36,613 nt of DNA from CAZUQH01 sp964622465 (GTDB lineage: Bacteria; CG03; CAZUQH01). The position numbers and the translations under genes were made by a program. The notes under the pieces are model-generated. The model was given only the letters and a program-made list of their open reading frames with translations, was not told where the DNA came from and did not search any database. Below are positions 18,482 to 26,085 of the stretch, piece by piece. Positions within the stretch are counted from its first letter, which is position 1, and each line of letters begins with the position of its first letter. Where the stretch lies: the NCBI GenBank assembly GCA_964622465.1, contig CAZUQH010000007.1, forward strand, positions 1 to 36,613, written 5' to 3'.

Positions 18482-18522
18482 AAAAAACCGCAGTGCGTTT
18501 GTTTGACAAACGACACTACGGT
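18482..18522 (-). terminator. Intrinsic terminator, proximal to ssb
   Basis: On the minus strand an interrupted stem of about 15 bp (ACCG-AGTG-CGTTTG paired with CAAACG-ACT-CGGT, loop TCAAA) is followed directly by TTTTTTG. It lies between the ssb promoter and ssb itself. Confidence 0.7.
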
Positions 18523-18548
18523 CTGTAAACCCGCTTCATTATATAAAC

Positions 18549-18586
18549 AAAAAACCGGTACAACACCATTAAGGTATCATACCGGT
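18549..18586 (-). terminator. Intrinsic terminator, distal to ssb
   Basis: The minus strand shows ACCGGTA ... TACCGGT pairing (18580-18586 with 18554-18560) with extra inner pairs, followed by TTTTTTG. The outer stem is identical to the terminator at 34730-34766. Confidence 0.7.
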
Positions 18587-18658
18587 CTTGAGTACAAAAA
18601 TAACGCGAATATCTTACTACACTGGGTCTCATTTGCGGGGTCCTTCCGTCAGTTTGTA

Positions 18659-18687
18659 ATTCTACAAATCGACTCTCAGTTTGTCAA
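18659..18687 (-). promoter_or_regulatory. Promoter of the ssb leader
   Basis: Perfect TTGACA (18682-18687), 17-bp spacer and TAGAAT (18659-18664). It lies immediately downstream of the lemA stop, so ssb can be transcribed independently of the lemA group. The predicted start is near 18652. Confidence 0.7.
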
Positions 18688-18698
18688 GTGCGAAGATG

Positions 18699-19265
18699 TC
18701 AGAATTCTACTTTTGGCGTTTCCTTTACTGCCTCTTCCACCTCAAAGTAGATGCGTGCTTCGTCGTAGCCAAACCAACCTGCGAAGACCTTGCCCGGGAA
18801 ACGCTTGATGCTCACGTTGAAAGAACGCACTGAACCATTGTATCTCATACGTGCAACAGCAATCCGGTTTTCTGTCCCGGAAAGTTCATCCATTAACTGT
18901 GTAAAGTTCTGACTTGCTTTCAAATCAGGATAGCGCTCCACTATCGCAAGCAAGCGGCCAAGTGCTGACTCAAAACCACGGGATGCTTCGGCGGTCTGCT
19001 GCACTCCTTGTGCTCCAAGTAACTTTGAACGCGCCTCAGCAACCTGGGTGAAGATGCCGCGCTCGTGTGATGCATACCCTTTTACTGTATTGACAAGGTT
19101 CGGGATAAGGTCTGCACGGCGCTTCAATTGGTTGTCAATCTCTGCCCAGGACTGGTCAATCGTCTCATTTAACGAAACGAACTTGTTGTAGTAGCCAAGC
19201 ATCGTCAAGAGAAACGCGACTACTACCCCTGCAACGACAATCCAGATAATTGTACTTTTTTTCAT
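18699..19265 (-). CDS. lemA: LemA family membrane protein
   Basis: Read from the ATG at 19265, which has an AAAGGAGG site; an upstream in-frame reading to 19307 would run through the palindromic repeat and is not used. The 188-aa protein has one N-terminal membrane helix (KKSTIIWIVVAGVVVAFLLTM) and then the LemA helical bundle. Signature segments are QSWAEIDNQLKRRADLIPNLVNTVKGYASHE, LSGTENRIAVARMRYN and SVRSFNVSIKRFPGKVFA. LemA proteins face the periplasm or outside and are usually encoded beside TPM-domain proteins, as here (next gene 19365-20141). Biochemical function is not established; roles in envelope stress have been proposed for relatives. Confidence 0.9.
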   Translation of the reverse strand: MKKSTIIWIVVAGVVVAFLLTMLGYYNKFVSLNETIDQSWAEIDNQLKRRADLIPNLVNTVKGYASHERGIFTQVAEARSKLLGAQGVQQTAEASRGFESALGRLLAIVERYPDLKASQNFTQLMDELSGTENRIAVARMRYNGSVRSFNVSIKRFPGKVFAGWFGYDEARIYFEVEEAVKETPKVEF

Positions 19266-19297
19266 CCTGCCTCCTTTATAACTCCTGTCCTCTGTAA

Positions 19298-19339
19298 GCA
19301 CGGGCAAGCCCGTGCCTACAACGCAGGCTAAAGCCTGCG
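19298..19339. repeat. Tandem pair of 18-bp palindromes
   Basis: Two perfect palindromes with AA centres lie between lemA and the TPM gene: GCACGGGCAAGCCCGTGC at 19298-19315 and CGCAGGCTAAAGCCTGCG at 19322-19339. Each has 8-bp arms, the period is 24 bp, and each is followed by a CTACAA-type spacer. They look like members of a dispersed REP-like intergenic family; no other copy was seen in the window. Confidence 0.75.
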
Positions 19340-19364
19340 GCTACAAACGCAACATAGGGGTATA

Positions 19365-20141
19365 TTACCAGCCGCCGCTTGCTCCACCGCCGCCACTCAT
19401 TCCGCCGCCGAATCCGCCAAATCCGCCGCCCATTCCACCGCCACCGAAGCCGCCTCTGCCGCCGCCCCAGAAACCTCCGAGCATCGTGCCAAGCATAAGC
19501 GGGAGGAACAAACGCGGGCCAAGCAATGCAAAAAGGATAATAAGGAACAGCAGGTTCCCGAGCGGGAATCCACGCCCGGCTGATGTCGCATATTGGCTGA
19601 CAAGCCGCGCGTTTTCTCCTGTAAGTTCCACATCTGCGTCTTTTGCAATTATGCCAGCAGCAGCTGCTGCACCTGCAAGCAGCCCTTCGCCGTATCTGCC
19701 GTTTTTAAATCGTGGTGTAATTTCGTCGCGGATTATCCTGCCTGCCAGGCCATCAGGTATGATGCCCTCCAGGCCATATCCGACTTCTATACGGATTTTC
19801 CTCTCTGCAAACGAAACTAAAAACAACAATCCATTGTCTTTACCTTTTTTGCCTATGCCCCGCTCAGCGAACAGGTCAACTGCATACTGTTCAATTGAAC
19901 CATAGTCCTCTGGCAGGTTCGGAATTGTGACCACGGCAATTTCAGCGCTTGTTTTTGATTCCACTTCAGTTGCAAGCAGCTCGATTGCCTGGCGTTCTCC
20001 CTCTGGAACAATGCCTGCGTAGTCACTTACATATCCGACTGGCTTTGGGAAGCTGGCTATAGAAACACCTGCCCACAGGCCGCTGCAAAGAACTACGCAC
20101 GTAATAATACAAAAGAAGTTAACTACTTGTTTTCTTGCCAT
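19365..20141 (-). CDS. TPM-domain protein with glycine-rich tail
   Basis: This 258-aa protein has a signal peptide (about 1-29). A TPM domain (about 32-175) follows, with GYVSDYAGIVPEGERQAIE, SAEIAVVTIPNLP, DNGLLFLVSFAERKIRIEVGYGLEG and RIIRDEITPRFKNGRYGEGLLAG. Then come a hydrophobic segment (about 195-215) and a C-terminal tail almost wholly of Gly with Phe, Met and Ser (about 222-258). This is the usual partner of LemA, acting at the outer face of the membrane. Homologues have been linked to envelope maintenance and photosystem II repair, without a settled bacterial role. Its start overlaps the 3' end of the nucleotidyltransferase-like gene by 19 bp, so the three genes form an operon from 20866. 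Confidence 0.85.
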   Translation of the reverse strand: MARKQVVNFFCIITCVVLCSGLWAGVSIASFPKPVGYVSDYAGIVPEGERQAIELLATEVESKTSAEIAVVTIPNLPEDYGSIEQYAVDLFAERGIGKKGKDNGLLFLVSFAERKIRIEVGYGLEGIIPDGLAGRIIRDEITPRFKNGRYGEGLLAGAAAAAGIIAKDADVELTGENARLVSQYATSAGRGFPLGNLLFLIILFALLGPRLFLPLMLGTMLGGFWGGGRGGFGGGGMGGGFGGFGGGMSGGGGASGGW

Positions 20142-20866
20142 CTGTCCACTATATTTCCGAGTTTCTCCAGTTCTTCCAGAAAACCGCCCCAGAGTTTCTT
20201 CAAAGATATATCCTTTGCTTTGCCCTGTTTCACCAGACGGATATCATCAAATACACGCTTGTCCAGGTTAAATTCCTGTGTCACATCAGCAATAACCTTT
20301 GTCTTGTCAAACGTATAACTCTTTCCTGTTAATTCCAACAGTACGCGAAATACCGGGATAAGATTCTCAAACGTCGTAATGAGCAATGCTTTGAGTTTGC
20401 GCGATTCAAACCCTGATTCAAGCGTTACCTGGTACGACCTCAAGAGTGTGCCGCGGATGCGTGCCTCGCATTGAAGACGCAGGTGAGTGTTGTGTATTTC
20501 AACCGCATCAAGCACTGACTCACCATAAATATGTAAATTATTCAATTTCATTTCAGTGAACTCTATTGGAAAGATATCGGAAGAAGTGTGCAGGAAATGT
20601 TCGGTCATAAACATAGGCACAATTCCTTTACGCTGGAATTTTTTCACAGTGCTGGCGGCTTTCTCAAGGTCAGGCGGGTTTATCTCTTTAAACACGCATA
20701 ACAGATTTATATTGGACTTGCCTGGAATGAAATCTTCACGTATCGCACTGCCGTAAATATAGATACTTTTTAGACGGTCACCGTGAAGAACTCCGAGAGC
20801 ACTTGAGAAAGCAGTAACTTTGCCCCTTATGTCCTGTCTTACCTGTTCTATGTTTTTTAGTTCCAT
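20123..20866 (-). CDS. Nucleotidyltransferase-fold protein, active site altered
   Basis: This 247-aa protein has a pol-beta-type nucleotidyltransferase N-terminus: IYIYGSAIREDFIPGKSNINLLCVF (GS at 39-40). The C-terminal part (about 120-247) is helical. The usual S-D-x-D catalytic pair after GS is N52 and N54 here, so normal two-metal catalysis is doubtful. The two-domain plan (NTase plus helical substrate-binding part) matches stand-alone nucleotidyltransferases of uncertain substrate. It has a strong AGGGAGG site and its own promoter at 20905-20933. It precedes and overlaps the TPM gene. Function unknown. Confidence 0.65.
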   Translation of the reverse strand: MELKNIEQVRQDIRGKVTAFSSALGVLHGDRLKSIYIYGSAIREDFIPGKSNINLLCVFKEINPPDLEKAASTVKKFQRKGIVPMFMTEHFLHTSSDIFPIEFTEMKLNNLHIYGESVLDAVEIHNTHLRLQCEARIRGTLLRSYQVTLESGFESRKLKALLITTFENLIPVFRVLLELTGKSYTFDKTKVIADVTQEFNLDKRVFDDIRLVKQGKAKDISLKKLWGGFLEELEKLGNIVDRWQENK

Positions 20867-20904
20867 TATAAACCCTCCCTGGGCTTTGAAAAAGCTATAC
20901 TGTC

Positions 20905-20933
20905 ACTTTATCAAAAAGTGGCATTGGTGTCAA
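20905..20933 (-). promoter_or_regulatory. Promoter of the NTase-TPM-lemA operon
   Basis: Perfect TTGACA (20928-20933), 17-bp spacer and TAAAGT (20905-20910). The predicted start is about 32 nt before the ATG at 20866. Confidence 0.65.
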
Positions 20934-20940
20934 AAGATAC

Positions 20941-21663
20941 TCAAATATCACAAATATGAATTTTCCCTGCGATTGCGAGCTTATCGCCTCTTATCGCAAG
21001 ACAGCCGGTCAGGCCAGATATTTCTGATATCTCGGTAACTGCTTTTTTAAGGTCTTTTGGATTATTTATCTTGTTTCCAAGAGCAGTTGCAGCTGCGTCA
21101 GCAAGTGCAGTGTCTTTTGCCACAACCGTTGCAGCGTCAGCGCAACCCAGGGAAAGAGAATGTCCGTGCGTCCCTGAAGAAGTGCAAACACCACAGGGTG
21201 ATTCGCCTGGATGTATTTCTATGCCTACCTTCCCGGACAACGGCGAAGAACCTGCTTCAATTGCTACGCGTCTCGGCTTTGTTACTTTGAGAAAAACGTC
21301 GCCCCCATTTTCAACGATAACATCGGGGCTGAATTCTGTAAGTTCCATTCCGACCCTCTCAGCAATTGCACCGGCAATTCCTGCCATAGGACCAACGCCT
21401 GTCAATATACCTGCACGGAGCATCTGACGGACAATTTCAGGCGCATTTGGGTCTTCTGACAATGGTTCCAGTGTACTTGCAAACTCTGGATGGCGAGCTA
21501 TGTATGCTTCTATCTGCTTTCTGTATTTAGATAAGAGTTTTGCTGCTTTCCTTGCAAGATTGGATTTTGCTCTTATTAAAAGGTCGGATTCTTTTTCGCG
21601 GACGACAAAAGATACAAGGTCGGTATCTGATACCTTTGCGCGGTAGGTTCTCGGCTCAAACAA
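20941..21663 (-). CDS. UPF0280 family protein
   Basis: I recognise UPF0280, an ApbE-like-fold family, from GPMAGIAGAIAERVG, DVIVENGGDVFLK, SGKVGIEIHPGESPCGVCTSSG and DAATVVAKDTALADAAATALGN. The best start is TTG at 21663, giving FEPRTYR right after the initiator as in other family members. A CGGAG site precedes it and it overlaps the cysK stop. The longer reading from 21699 would run 44 bp into cysK. The resulting 240 aa is normal. Members of the family have been tied genomically to sulfur-amino-acid and cofactor genes in anaerobes. Position behind cysK fits that link, but the reaction is not known. Confidence 0.8.
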   Translation of the reverse strand: MFEPRTYRAKVSDTDLVSFVVREKESDLLIRAKSNLARKAAKLLSKYRKQIEAYIARHPEFASTLEPLSEDPNAPEIVRQMLRAGILTGVGPMAGIAGAIAERVGMELTEFSPDVIVENGGDVFLKVTKPRRVAIEAGSSPLSGKVGIEIHPGESPCGVCTSSGTHGHSLSLGCADAATVVAKDTALADAAATALGNKINNPKDLKKAVTEISEISGLTGCLAIRGDKLAIAGKIHICDI

Positions 21664-22615
21664 TATCGTTCTCCGGCGTAGGCGTCCCTTCGCCATCAAA
21701 AAGAGCAGTTGAAATGTACCTTTCTCCGGTGTCTGGAAGGATTACTACTATCATCTTATCTTTATTTTCCTTGCGATTTGCGAGCTGAAGCGCTGCCCGT
21801 ACTATAGCACCGGAAGAAATACCTGCAAGGATTCCCTCTTCTCTTGCAAGCAGCCGTGCGGTTTCTATTGCATCTGCATCAGTAACCGTGATAACTTCGT
21901 CTATTATATCGCGGTTCAGGATTTCTGGTATAAAACCAGCGCCTATGCCCTGGATATTGTGTGCACCAGGAGTTCCGCCGCTTAGTACCGGCGATGTCGC
22001 TGGTTCTACTGCAATAATTCTGACGGAACGCTTGCGCTTCTTCAGGTGCTCTCCTACCCCTGTAATTGTCCCGCCGGTACCAACGCCTGCAACAAAGATA
22101 TCCACTTTGCTATCTGTGTCTTCCCATATCTCCTGTGCAGTCGTCTTCTGATGTGTTTGGGGGTTTACCGGATTCGTAAATTGGCCGGGTATAAAGGAAC
22201 TTTTCACCCGGGTGGCGAGTTCCTCTGCTTTGCGAATAGCACCAGTCATGCCTTTGTTTCCTTGCGTAAGTACTATACGCGCACCGAGAAATGTGAGTAG
22301 TTTCCTGCGTTCAATGCTCATCGTTTCCGGCACCGTCAATACCAACTTATATCCACGTGCAGCGCAGACAATAGCAAGCGCTATCCCGGTATTACCACTT
22401 GTTGGTTCAATAATCGTTGTATCCCTGGTTATGAGGCCTCTGCGCTGGGCCTCATCAATCATTGCAACGCCTGGGCGGTCTTTAATACTACCGCCAGGGT
22501 TTCTGGATTCAAGTTTTGCGATTATAGCGGCACCTAATCCATTACCAATGCGGTTTAGTCGAACAAGAGGTGTCCTTCCTATTGTCCTGGTTATGTCCTT
22601 TGCTATCCTGGTCAT
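21656..22615 (-). CDS. cysK: Cysteine synthase (O-acetylserine sulfhydrylase)
   Basis: This 319-aa PLP enzyme makes cysteine from O-acetylserine and sulfide in the cytoplasm. It shows TIGRTPLVRLNRI, the Schiff-base lysine in NPGGSIKDR (K45), substrate loop TSGNTGIALA, phosphate-binding GVGTGGTITG and GISSGA near the C-terminus. The length is that of CysK/CysM. EPATSPVLSGGTPGAHNIQGIGAGFIP is the typical CysK stretch before the C-terminal helices, so I favour CysK over cystathionine beta-synthase. It starts 13 bp after the AIR-synthase-like gene and overlaps UPF0280, suggesting one transcript from the tRNA-Ala promoter. Confidence 0.92.
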   Translation of the reverse strand: MTRIAKDITRTIGRTPLVRLNRIGNGLGAAIIAKLESRNPGGSIKDRPGVAMIDEAQRRGLITRDTTIIEPTSGNTGIALAIVCAARGYKLVLTVPETMSIERRKLLTFLGARIVLTQGNKGMTGAIRKAEELATRVKSSFIPGQFTNPVNPQTHQKTTAQEIWEDTDSKVDIFVAGVGTGGTITGVGEHLKKRKRSVRIIAVEPATSPVLSGGTPGAHNIQGIGAGFIPEILNRDIIDEVITVTDADAIETARLLAREEGILAGISSGAIVRAALQLANRKENKDKMIVVILPDTGERYISTALFDGEGTPTPENDIV

Positions 22616-22628
22616 TTATCACTCATTT

Positions 22629-23690
22629 TCATATACCACGGTTTTCCAGAGCCCTGTAAAAAGCAGGCCAGAACGGGTCAACTCCCGGATGTTCCAGTTT
22701 TCTCTCCCTGCCGCCCTCGACAAGCATCACCGGCGCTCCCTTGCCAGTTACCGTGCCAACAGCAGAAGCGCTTATATTATTCTTGCTGAATACCGACAGG
22801 ACATCCTGAGCGCGGCCTGGCCTCACCGTAAGGAGCAATGTTCCTTCGCTTATTGCAGGATATGGGTCAAATCCAAATAACCCGGTTATCTCCTTTATGC
22901 CTGGTTCTACAACTATTTTTTCCTTCTCAATCCGCATACCAAAACCAGACGCCTGCGCCATTTCTACCAGCCCGCCCCATATTCCGCATTCTGTCGCATC
23001 ATGCATTGCACTTACACCATTGTCGCGGACTCCGATGGATATTGCACACTGCGCGTCATCTACAACACTCATTTTCCAGAATGTCTCGGCTGCCTGCTCA
23101 CGGACCCTGCTGCCAAGCTTTTCTTCTATTATTTCCGGAAACATTGTCCCGAGAATACCGCAAGATTCGATTGCTGGCCCTTTGGTTATTATTACAGCAT
23201 CGCCTTCCTTTATGAACCGCGGACCAACAAATTCATCTTTACTTCCAACAGCAAGTACCGTTGCACCGCCAACCATAGGATAGTCGCAATTCTCATAGCG
23301 GCCTGTGTGTCCGCCTATAATTGCAATTCCCATCTTCTCGCACTCACGATGAATGATACTCCATACCGTTGTCAGTTCTTCGTCAGTCATTCTCGGAGGA
23401 AGGTTCAGGTCAATGGACAGGAACGCTGGTTTAAGACCACTCGTCACAACATCCGATACAAGAATATGTATTGCGAACCATGCGGCACGCTCCATACCGT
23501 ATTCAGGCACTATGAATACAGGGTCGGAAGTAGAAGCAACTACCTGCCCCCCTATTTCAACAATTCCGGTGTCAACCCCGTGCATAGGACCCACAAGAAC
23601 TCTTGGGTCTTTTGCCCCGAGACGCGGGTAAATCAGGCGGTCAAACATTTCTCTGTCAATCTTTCCGAGAGTTTGTTGCGTTTGCGGCAT
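22629..23690 (-). CDS. AIR-synthase-superfamily protein, HypE/SelD-like
   Basis: This 353-aa protein has the two-domain layout of the PurM/HypE/SelD/ThiL superfamily. The N-terminal segment has STSDPVFI, AIHILVSDVVTSGLKPAFLSIDLNLPP and GIAIIGGHTGRY. The C-terminal segment has GDAVIITKGPAIESCGILG, MHDATECGIWGGLVEMA and ISEGTLLLTV. The family uses ATP to activate a substrate oxygen. The closest flavour is HypE (ATP-dependent dehydration of carbamoyl on HypE), but the C-terminal cysteine typical of HypE is not at the end here (ALENRGI), so the substrate is uncertain. It has a strong GAGGAGG site. It begins only 18 bp after the tRNA-Ala 3' end and leads cysK and UPF0280. Confidence 0.75.
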   Translation of the reverse strand: MPQTQQTLGKIDREMFDRLIYPRLGAKDPRVLVGPMHGVDTGIVEIGGQVVASTSDPVFIVPEYGMERAAWFAIHILVSDVVTSGLKPAFLSIDLNLPPRMTDEELTTVWSIIHRECEKMGIAIIGGHTGRYENCDYPMVGGATVLAVGSKDEFVGPRFIKEGDAVIITKGPAIESCGILGTMFPEIIEEKLGSRVREQAAETFWKMSVVDDAQCAISIGVRDNGVSAMHDATECGIWGGLVEMAQASGFGMRIEKEKIVVEPGIKEITGLFGFDPYPAISEGTLLLTVRPGRAQDVLSVFSKNNISASAVGTVTGKGAPVMLVEGGRERKLEHPGVDPFWPAFYRALENRGI

Positions 23691-23708
23691 GGTACCTCCT
23701 CAATAAAG

Positions 23709-23780
23709 TGGAGGTGAGGAGATTTGGACTCCCGGCTTCCAGAGTGCGATTCTGGCGCTCTCCCGCTGAGCTACACCCCC
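23709..23780 (-). tRNA. tRNA-Ala(CGC)
   Basis: The cloverleaf folds fully. The acceptor GGGGGTG pairs with CACCTCC, giving the alanine-specific G3-U70 pair. D-stem GCTC/GAGC, anticodon stem CCAGA/TCTGG with loop ATCGCAC (anticodon CGC), T-stem GGGAG/CTCCT. The discriminator is A and CCA is not encoded. The T-loop is TCCAAAT, with C at position 55 in place of the nearly universal U. It is transcribed from 23793-23822, probably together with the AIR-synthase-like gene. Confidence 0.9.
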
Positions 23781-23792
23781 ACAGTTAGAAAG

Positions 23793-23822
23793 AGTATAGC
23801 AAGTTCGCTCTCCGCATGTCAA
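23793..23822 (-). promoter_or_regulatory. Promoter of tRNA-Ala and the downstream unit
   Basis: Perfect TTGACA (23817-23822), 18-bp spacer and TATACT (23793-23798), just after the stop of the MdoH-like gene and a few bases before the tRNA 5' end. Confidence 0.7.
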
Positions 23823-23827
23823 GAAAT

Positions 23828-25354
23828 TCAGTACTTACGCCTGGCTGACCACCATGCAAGCGGGATTGCAAGGATAAGCCCGGTAACTATCGGAAGCGAA
23901 AATAACAACCATAGCTGAGCCCATCTCGCTCCTATTACAAAACATCCAAGCCCGGCCACAGCAGAAGTCCACAAAGAGACGGCACATTCCTTAAAACTTA
24001 GCATTGCTCCGGGGTTTTTCTTCATCGGTTGCCATTTCGCAGGGAACAAGATAGTTATGACTGCAAGTGACACATAAATAAGGTTGTTTGCGAGCATAAG
24101 TGTCGTGAACAAAAGATGTTTCAGCCGTGACCTGATGCCCTGAGTTGTAGTGCTCCCAATAAACTGAGCAAGAAATATGCTTGAGAACACTATACCGCTA
24201 GCAGTAAAATTCGCGCCGCCATGAAAAACCAGGAAATTCTGTTCAACTGAGACGAGCAAGCCGGATATGAGCCAGAGCAGAAATACAAAATGTGAAAGGA
24301 AAAGATGAGATGAGTAATATAACTGGAATCTCATCCCGGCTGACAACCCACGGCGAAAAACTAGCGGGAGCGTCTCAAGCGTCCCGCGTGCCCACCGGGC
24401 GTTTCGCTTCACGCATTCAAGATAGTTTACAGGCGCCTCTTCATAACCAACCACTCCATGGATAAGTGCACACTTCTTTCCACGCATATCGAGCGCTGCT
24501 GACTCCCACATGTCATGACTGAGTACTCCGTCGGGAATTTTCGCGTTGCTAAAATCATTTATCCTCACAAGGCAATTGTGCCCAAAATAGCAAATACCGC
24601 CAAACACTGCCTGAAGCGCCTTCTGGTAAACCTGACTGCAAACGAGAGTGCCAATTGACTGGAACTTAGCAAACCCGGTAACTGCATTTGCAACTCTGGG
24701 CTCTGCCTGAAGAACTGCTGCGTGTGAATATTGGGGACTTTCAGCAAGCGTTACCAACCGGTCAACGAAGTTCTCCGGCAGTAAGCTATCCGCATCGCAC
24801 AGCACCATATATTTATATCTGTGCCCGTATGCAACCAGCCAATCTTTTATTGCGCCGTGCTTGCGGTTCCTGCCTTTATCACGCCGGCAGTAGTAAATAC
24901 CGAGTATCTGCGCTATTTCCTTTTCACGCCTGACAAACTCGGGTGACGAATCGCTGACCAGCCAGATGCCATGGTTGCGGTTATTGCTCATCGTAAATCT
25001 CAGCCGGGACCGAAGCCCTGAGATATCATTCCGCACGAGATACAATATTGCCGTCCGTGGAAAACCGCGACCACTTATTTCTGTAGCGGACTCTTTGCTG
25101 CCAAAAGAAACTGAAAAACTACTGGTAGCGCTGTATCTTTTCTGGCGTGTTTCTCTCCAGGTAAGTTCTACTACAACCGCGACTGATGCGAGCATGTAAC
25201 CAACGTTCACCCCGAGAAAGTAAATGCCGAACAGCCAGAAAAACATAGGGATTGTGATTTCACTCAAGCCGTGAGTAATGAGGATAACCAACAGGAATGG
25301 GGTGCCAAAAGTAATAGAGAGAAATACTGGCGGGGTAATGCGCCGGGTCCTCAT
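23828..25354 (-). CDS. MdoH/cellulose-synthase-like membrane glycosyltransferase
   Basis: This 508-aa protein has two N-terminal membrane helices (about 9-64) and a cytoplasmic GT2 domain. Four or five C-terminal helices (about 340-500) follow. Catalytic motifs match the MdoH/OpgH branch: YYCRRDKGRNRKHGAIKDW (154-172), DADS (187-190), GHN (258-260), VLSHDMWESAAL (277-288) and RNARWARG (317-324), equivalent to the Q/R-x-x-RW motif. OpgH makes osmoregulated periplasmic glucans from UDP-glucose. The protein is shorter than proteobacterial OpgH (about 850 aa), lacking long N- and C-terminal extensions, and no opgG partner is adjacent. It is a processive beta-glycan synthase of unknown product. 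No clear Shine-Dalgarno precedes the ATG. Confidence 0.8.
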   Translation of the reverse strand: MRTRRITPPVFLSITFGTPFLLVILITHGLSEITIPMFFWLFGIYFLGVNVGYMLASVAVVVELTWRETRQKRYSATSSFSVSFGSKESATEISGRGFPRTAILYLVRNDISGLRSRLRFTMSNNRNHGIWLVSDSSPEFVRREKEIAQILGIYYCRRDKGRNRKHGAIKDWLVAYGHRYKYMVLCDADSLLPENFVDRLVTLAESPQYSHAAVLQAEPRVANAVTGFAKFQSIGTLVCSQVYQKALQAVFGGICYFGHNCLVRINDFSNAKIPDGVLSHDMWESAALDMRGKKCALIHGVVGYEEAPVNYLECVKRNARWARGTLETLPLVFRRGLSAGMRFQLYYSSHLFLSHFVFLLWLISGLLVSVEQNFLVFHGGANFTASGIVFSSIFLAQFIGSTTTQGIRSRLKHLLFTTLMLANNLIYVSLAVITILFPAKWQPMKKNPGAMLSFKECAVSLWTSAVAGLGCFVIGARWAQLWLLFSLPIVTGLILAIPLAWWSARRKY

Positions 25355-25364
25355 GATGAGATAT

Positions 25365-25393
25365 TACTTACTTAATCTCAGTACAAAAGTCAA
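25365..25393 (-). promoter_or_regulatory. Possible weak promoter of the MdoH-like gene
   Basis: TTGACT (25388-25393), 17-bp spacer and TAAGTA (25365-25370), the latter a poor -10. It would start transcription about four bases before the ATG at 25354, which lacks a Shine-Dalgarno site. Confidence 0.3.
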
Positions 25394-25399
25394 ACAATA

Positions 25400-26084
25400 C
25401 TATTCGTATCTGAGCGCTTCTATGGGATTAAGTGCTGCGCCCTGACGAGCAGGCCAGAGGCCGAATGCTATACCGATGCCGATTGAAAAGGCAACGGCCA
25501 GCAGTACAGAAAATACCGATACCTTTGTCGCCCATCCAGCAAGCGTTGAGAGAAGCACTGCTATGCTTGCACCAAATATAACACCAAGCGAACCGCCAAT
25601 AAAGGTCATTACTATTGCCTCTATCAGGAATTGGGTCATTATGTCTCTCTTGCGCGCGCCTATTGCCTTGCGAAGACCTATCTCCCTTGTGCGCTCGGTA
25701 ACAGAGACCAGCATGATGTTCATTATTCCTATGCCGCCAACAAGAAGAGATATTGCTGCAATAGAACCCAGCAGCCAGGTCATTGTCTTTGCCATTGTTT
25801 CCCCGGTTTCCTGGATTTCAGCCATATTTCTAATCTGTAATGAATTTTCGCCTTTATCATTCAAGCGATGACGCCTTGCAATAAGTTCGCGTATTGCGGT
25901 CTGAGTTTCCTCTATTAGCTCCGGGCTCTTCACCTCAACATCAATGGAATTTATGTAATCCCGTCCAAGAAGCCGGTACATAGCGGTTATGACAGGCACG
26001 ATAACCATATCATCCCTGTCACGCATGCCACCTGCGCCTTTCTCCGGCATAATATGTCTTGGTTATATTTTTCAGTTCTATCAT
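25400..26084 (-). pseudogene. MacB-type ABC protein with internal deletion
   Basis: At 26084 an ATG opens MIELKNITKTYYAGE, the exact look of a MacB/LolD ATPase N-terminus. It is one base past the stop of the chimera upstream. After about 15 codons the reading abruptly changes to the C-terminal third of a MacB permease, in the other frame: GMRDRDDMVIVPVITAMYRLLG, IDVEVKSPELIEE, then the FtsX membrane region with GGIGIMNIMLVSVTERTREIGLRKAIGA, and GLWPARQGAALNPIEALRYE at the end. The ATPase body, first membrane helix and most of the periplasmic domain are gone. The residual 216-aa frame (from ATG 26050) has three of the four permease helices and cannot form a normal transporter. I read this as a deletion derivative. 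Confidence 0.75.
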
Positions 26085-26085
26085 A

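Larger units (their letters stand above)
18442..18652 (-). promoter_or_regulatory. ssb leader with two tandem terminators
   Basis: The predicted transcript from the promoter at 18659-18687 runs about 211 nt before the ssb ATG. It crosses a GGACCCCGCAAATGAGACCCAGT segment (near 18621-18643, also resembling motifs at 34633-34700). It then meets an intrinsic terminator at 18549-18586 and, after a TATAAT-like hexamer at 18538-18543, a second at 18482-18522. This could be an attenuation leader, or a short terminated RNA of about 100 nt with occasional readthrough. No known riboswitch class was recognised. Confidence 0.55.

Noticed and set aside
18442..18652. T-box or known riboswitch upstream of ssb
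   Set aside because: No T-box core motif and no recognised aptamer consensus; only terminators are evident.
19312..19905. Long proline-rich plus-strand frame
   Set aside because: It is antisense to the glycine-rich tail and TPM domain of the gene at 19365-20141; the composition follows from that.
20941..21699. Longer UPF0280 start at 21699
   Set aside because: It would overlap cysK by 44 bp without a good ribosome site; the TTG at 21663 gives the family-typical N-terminus.
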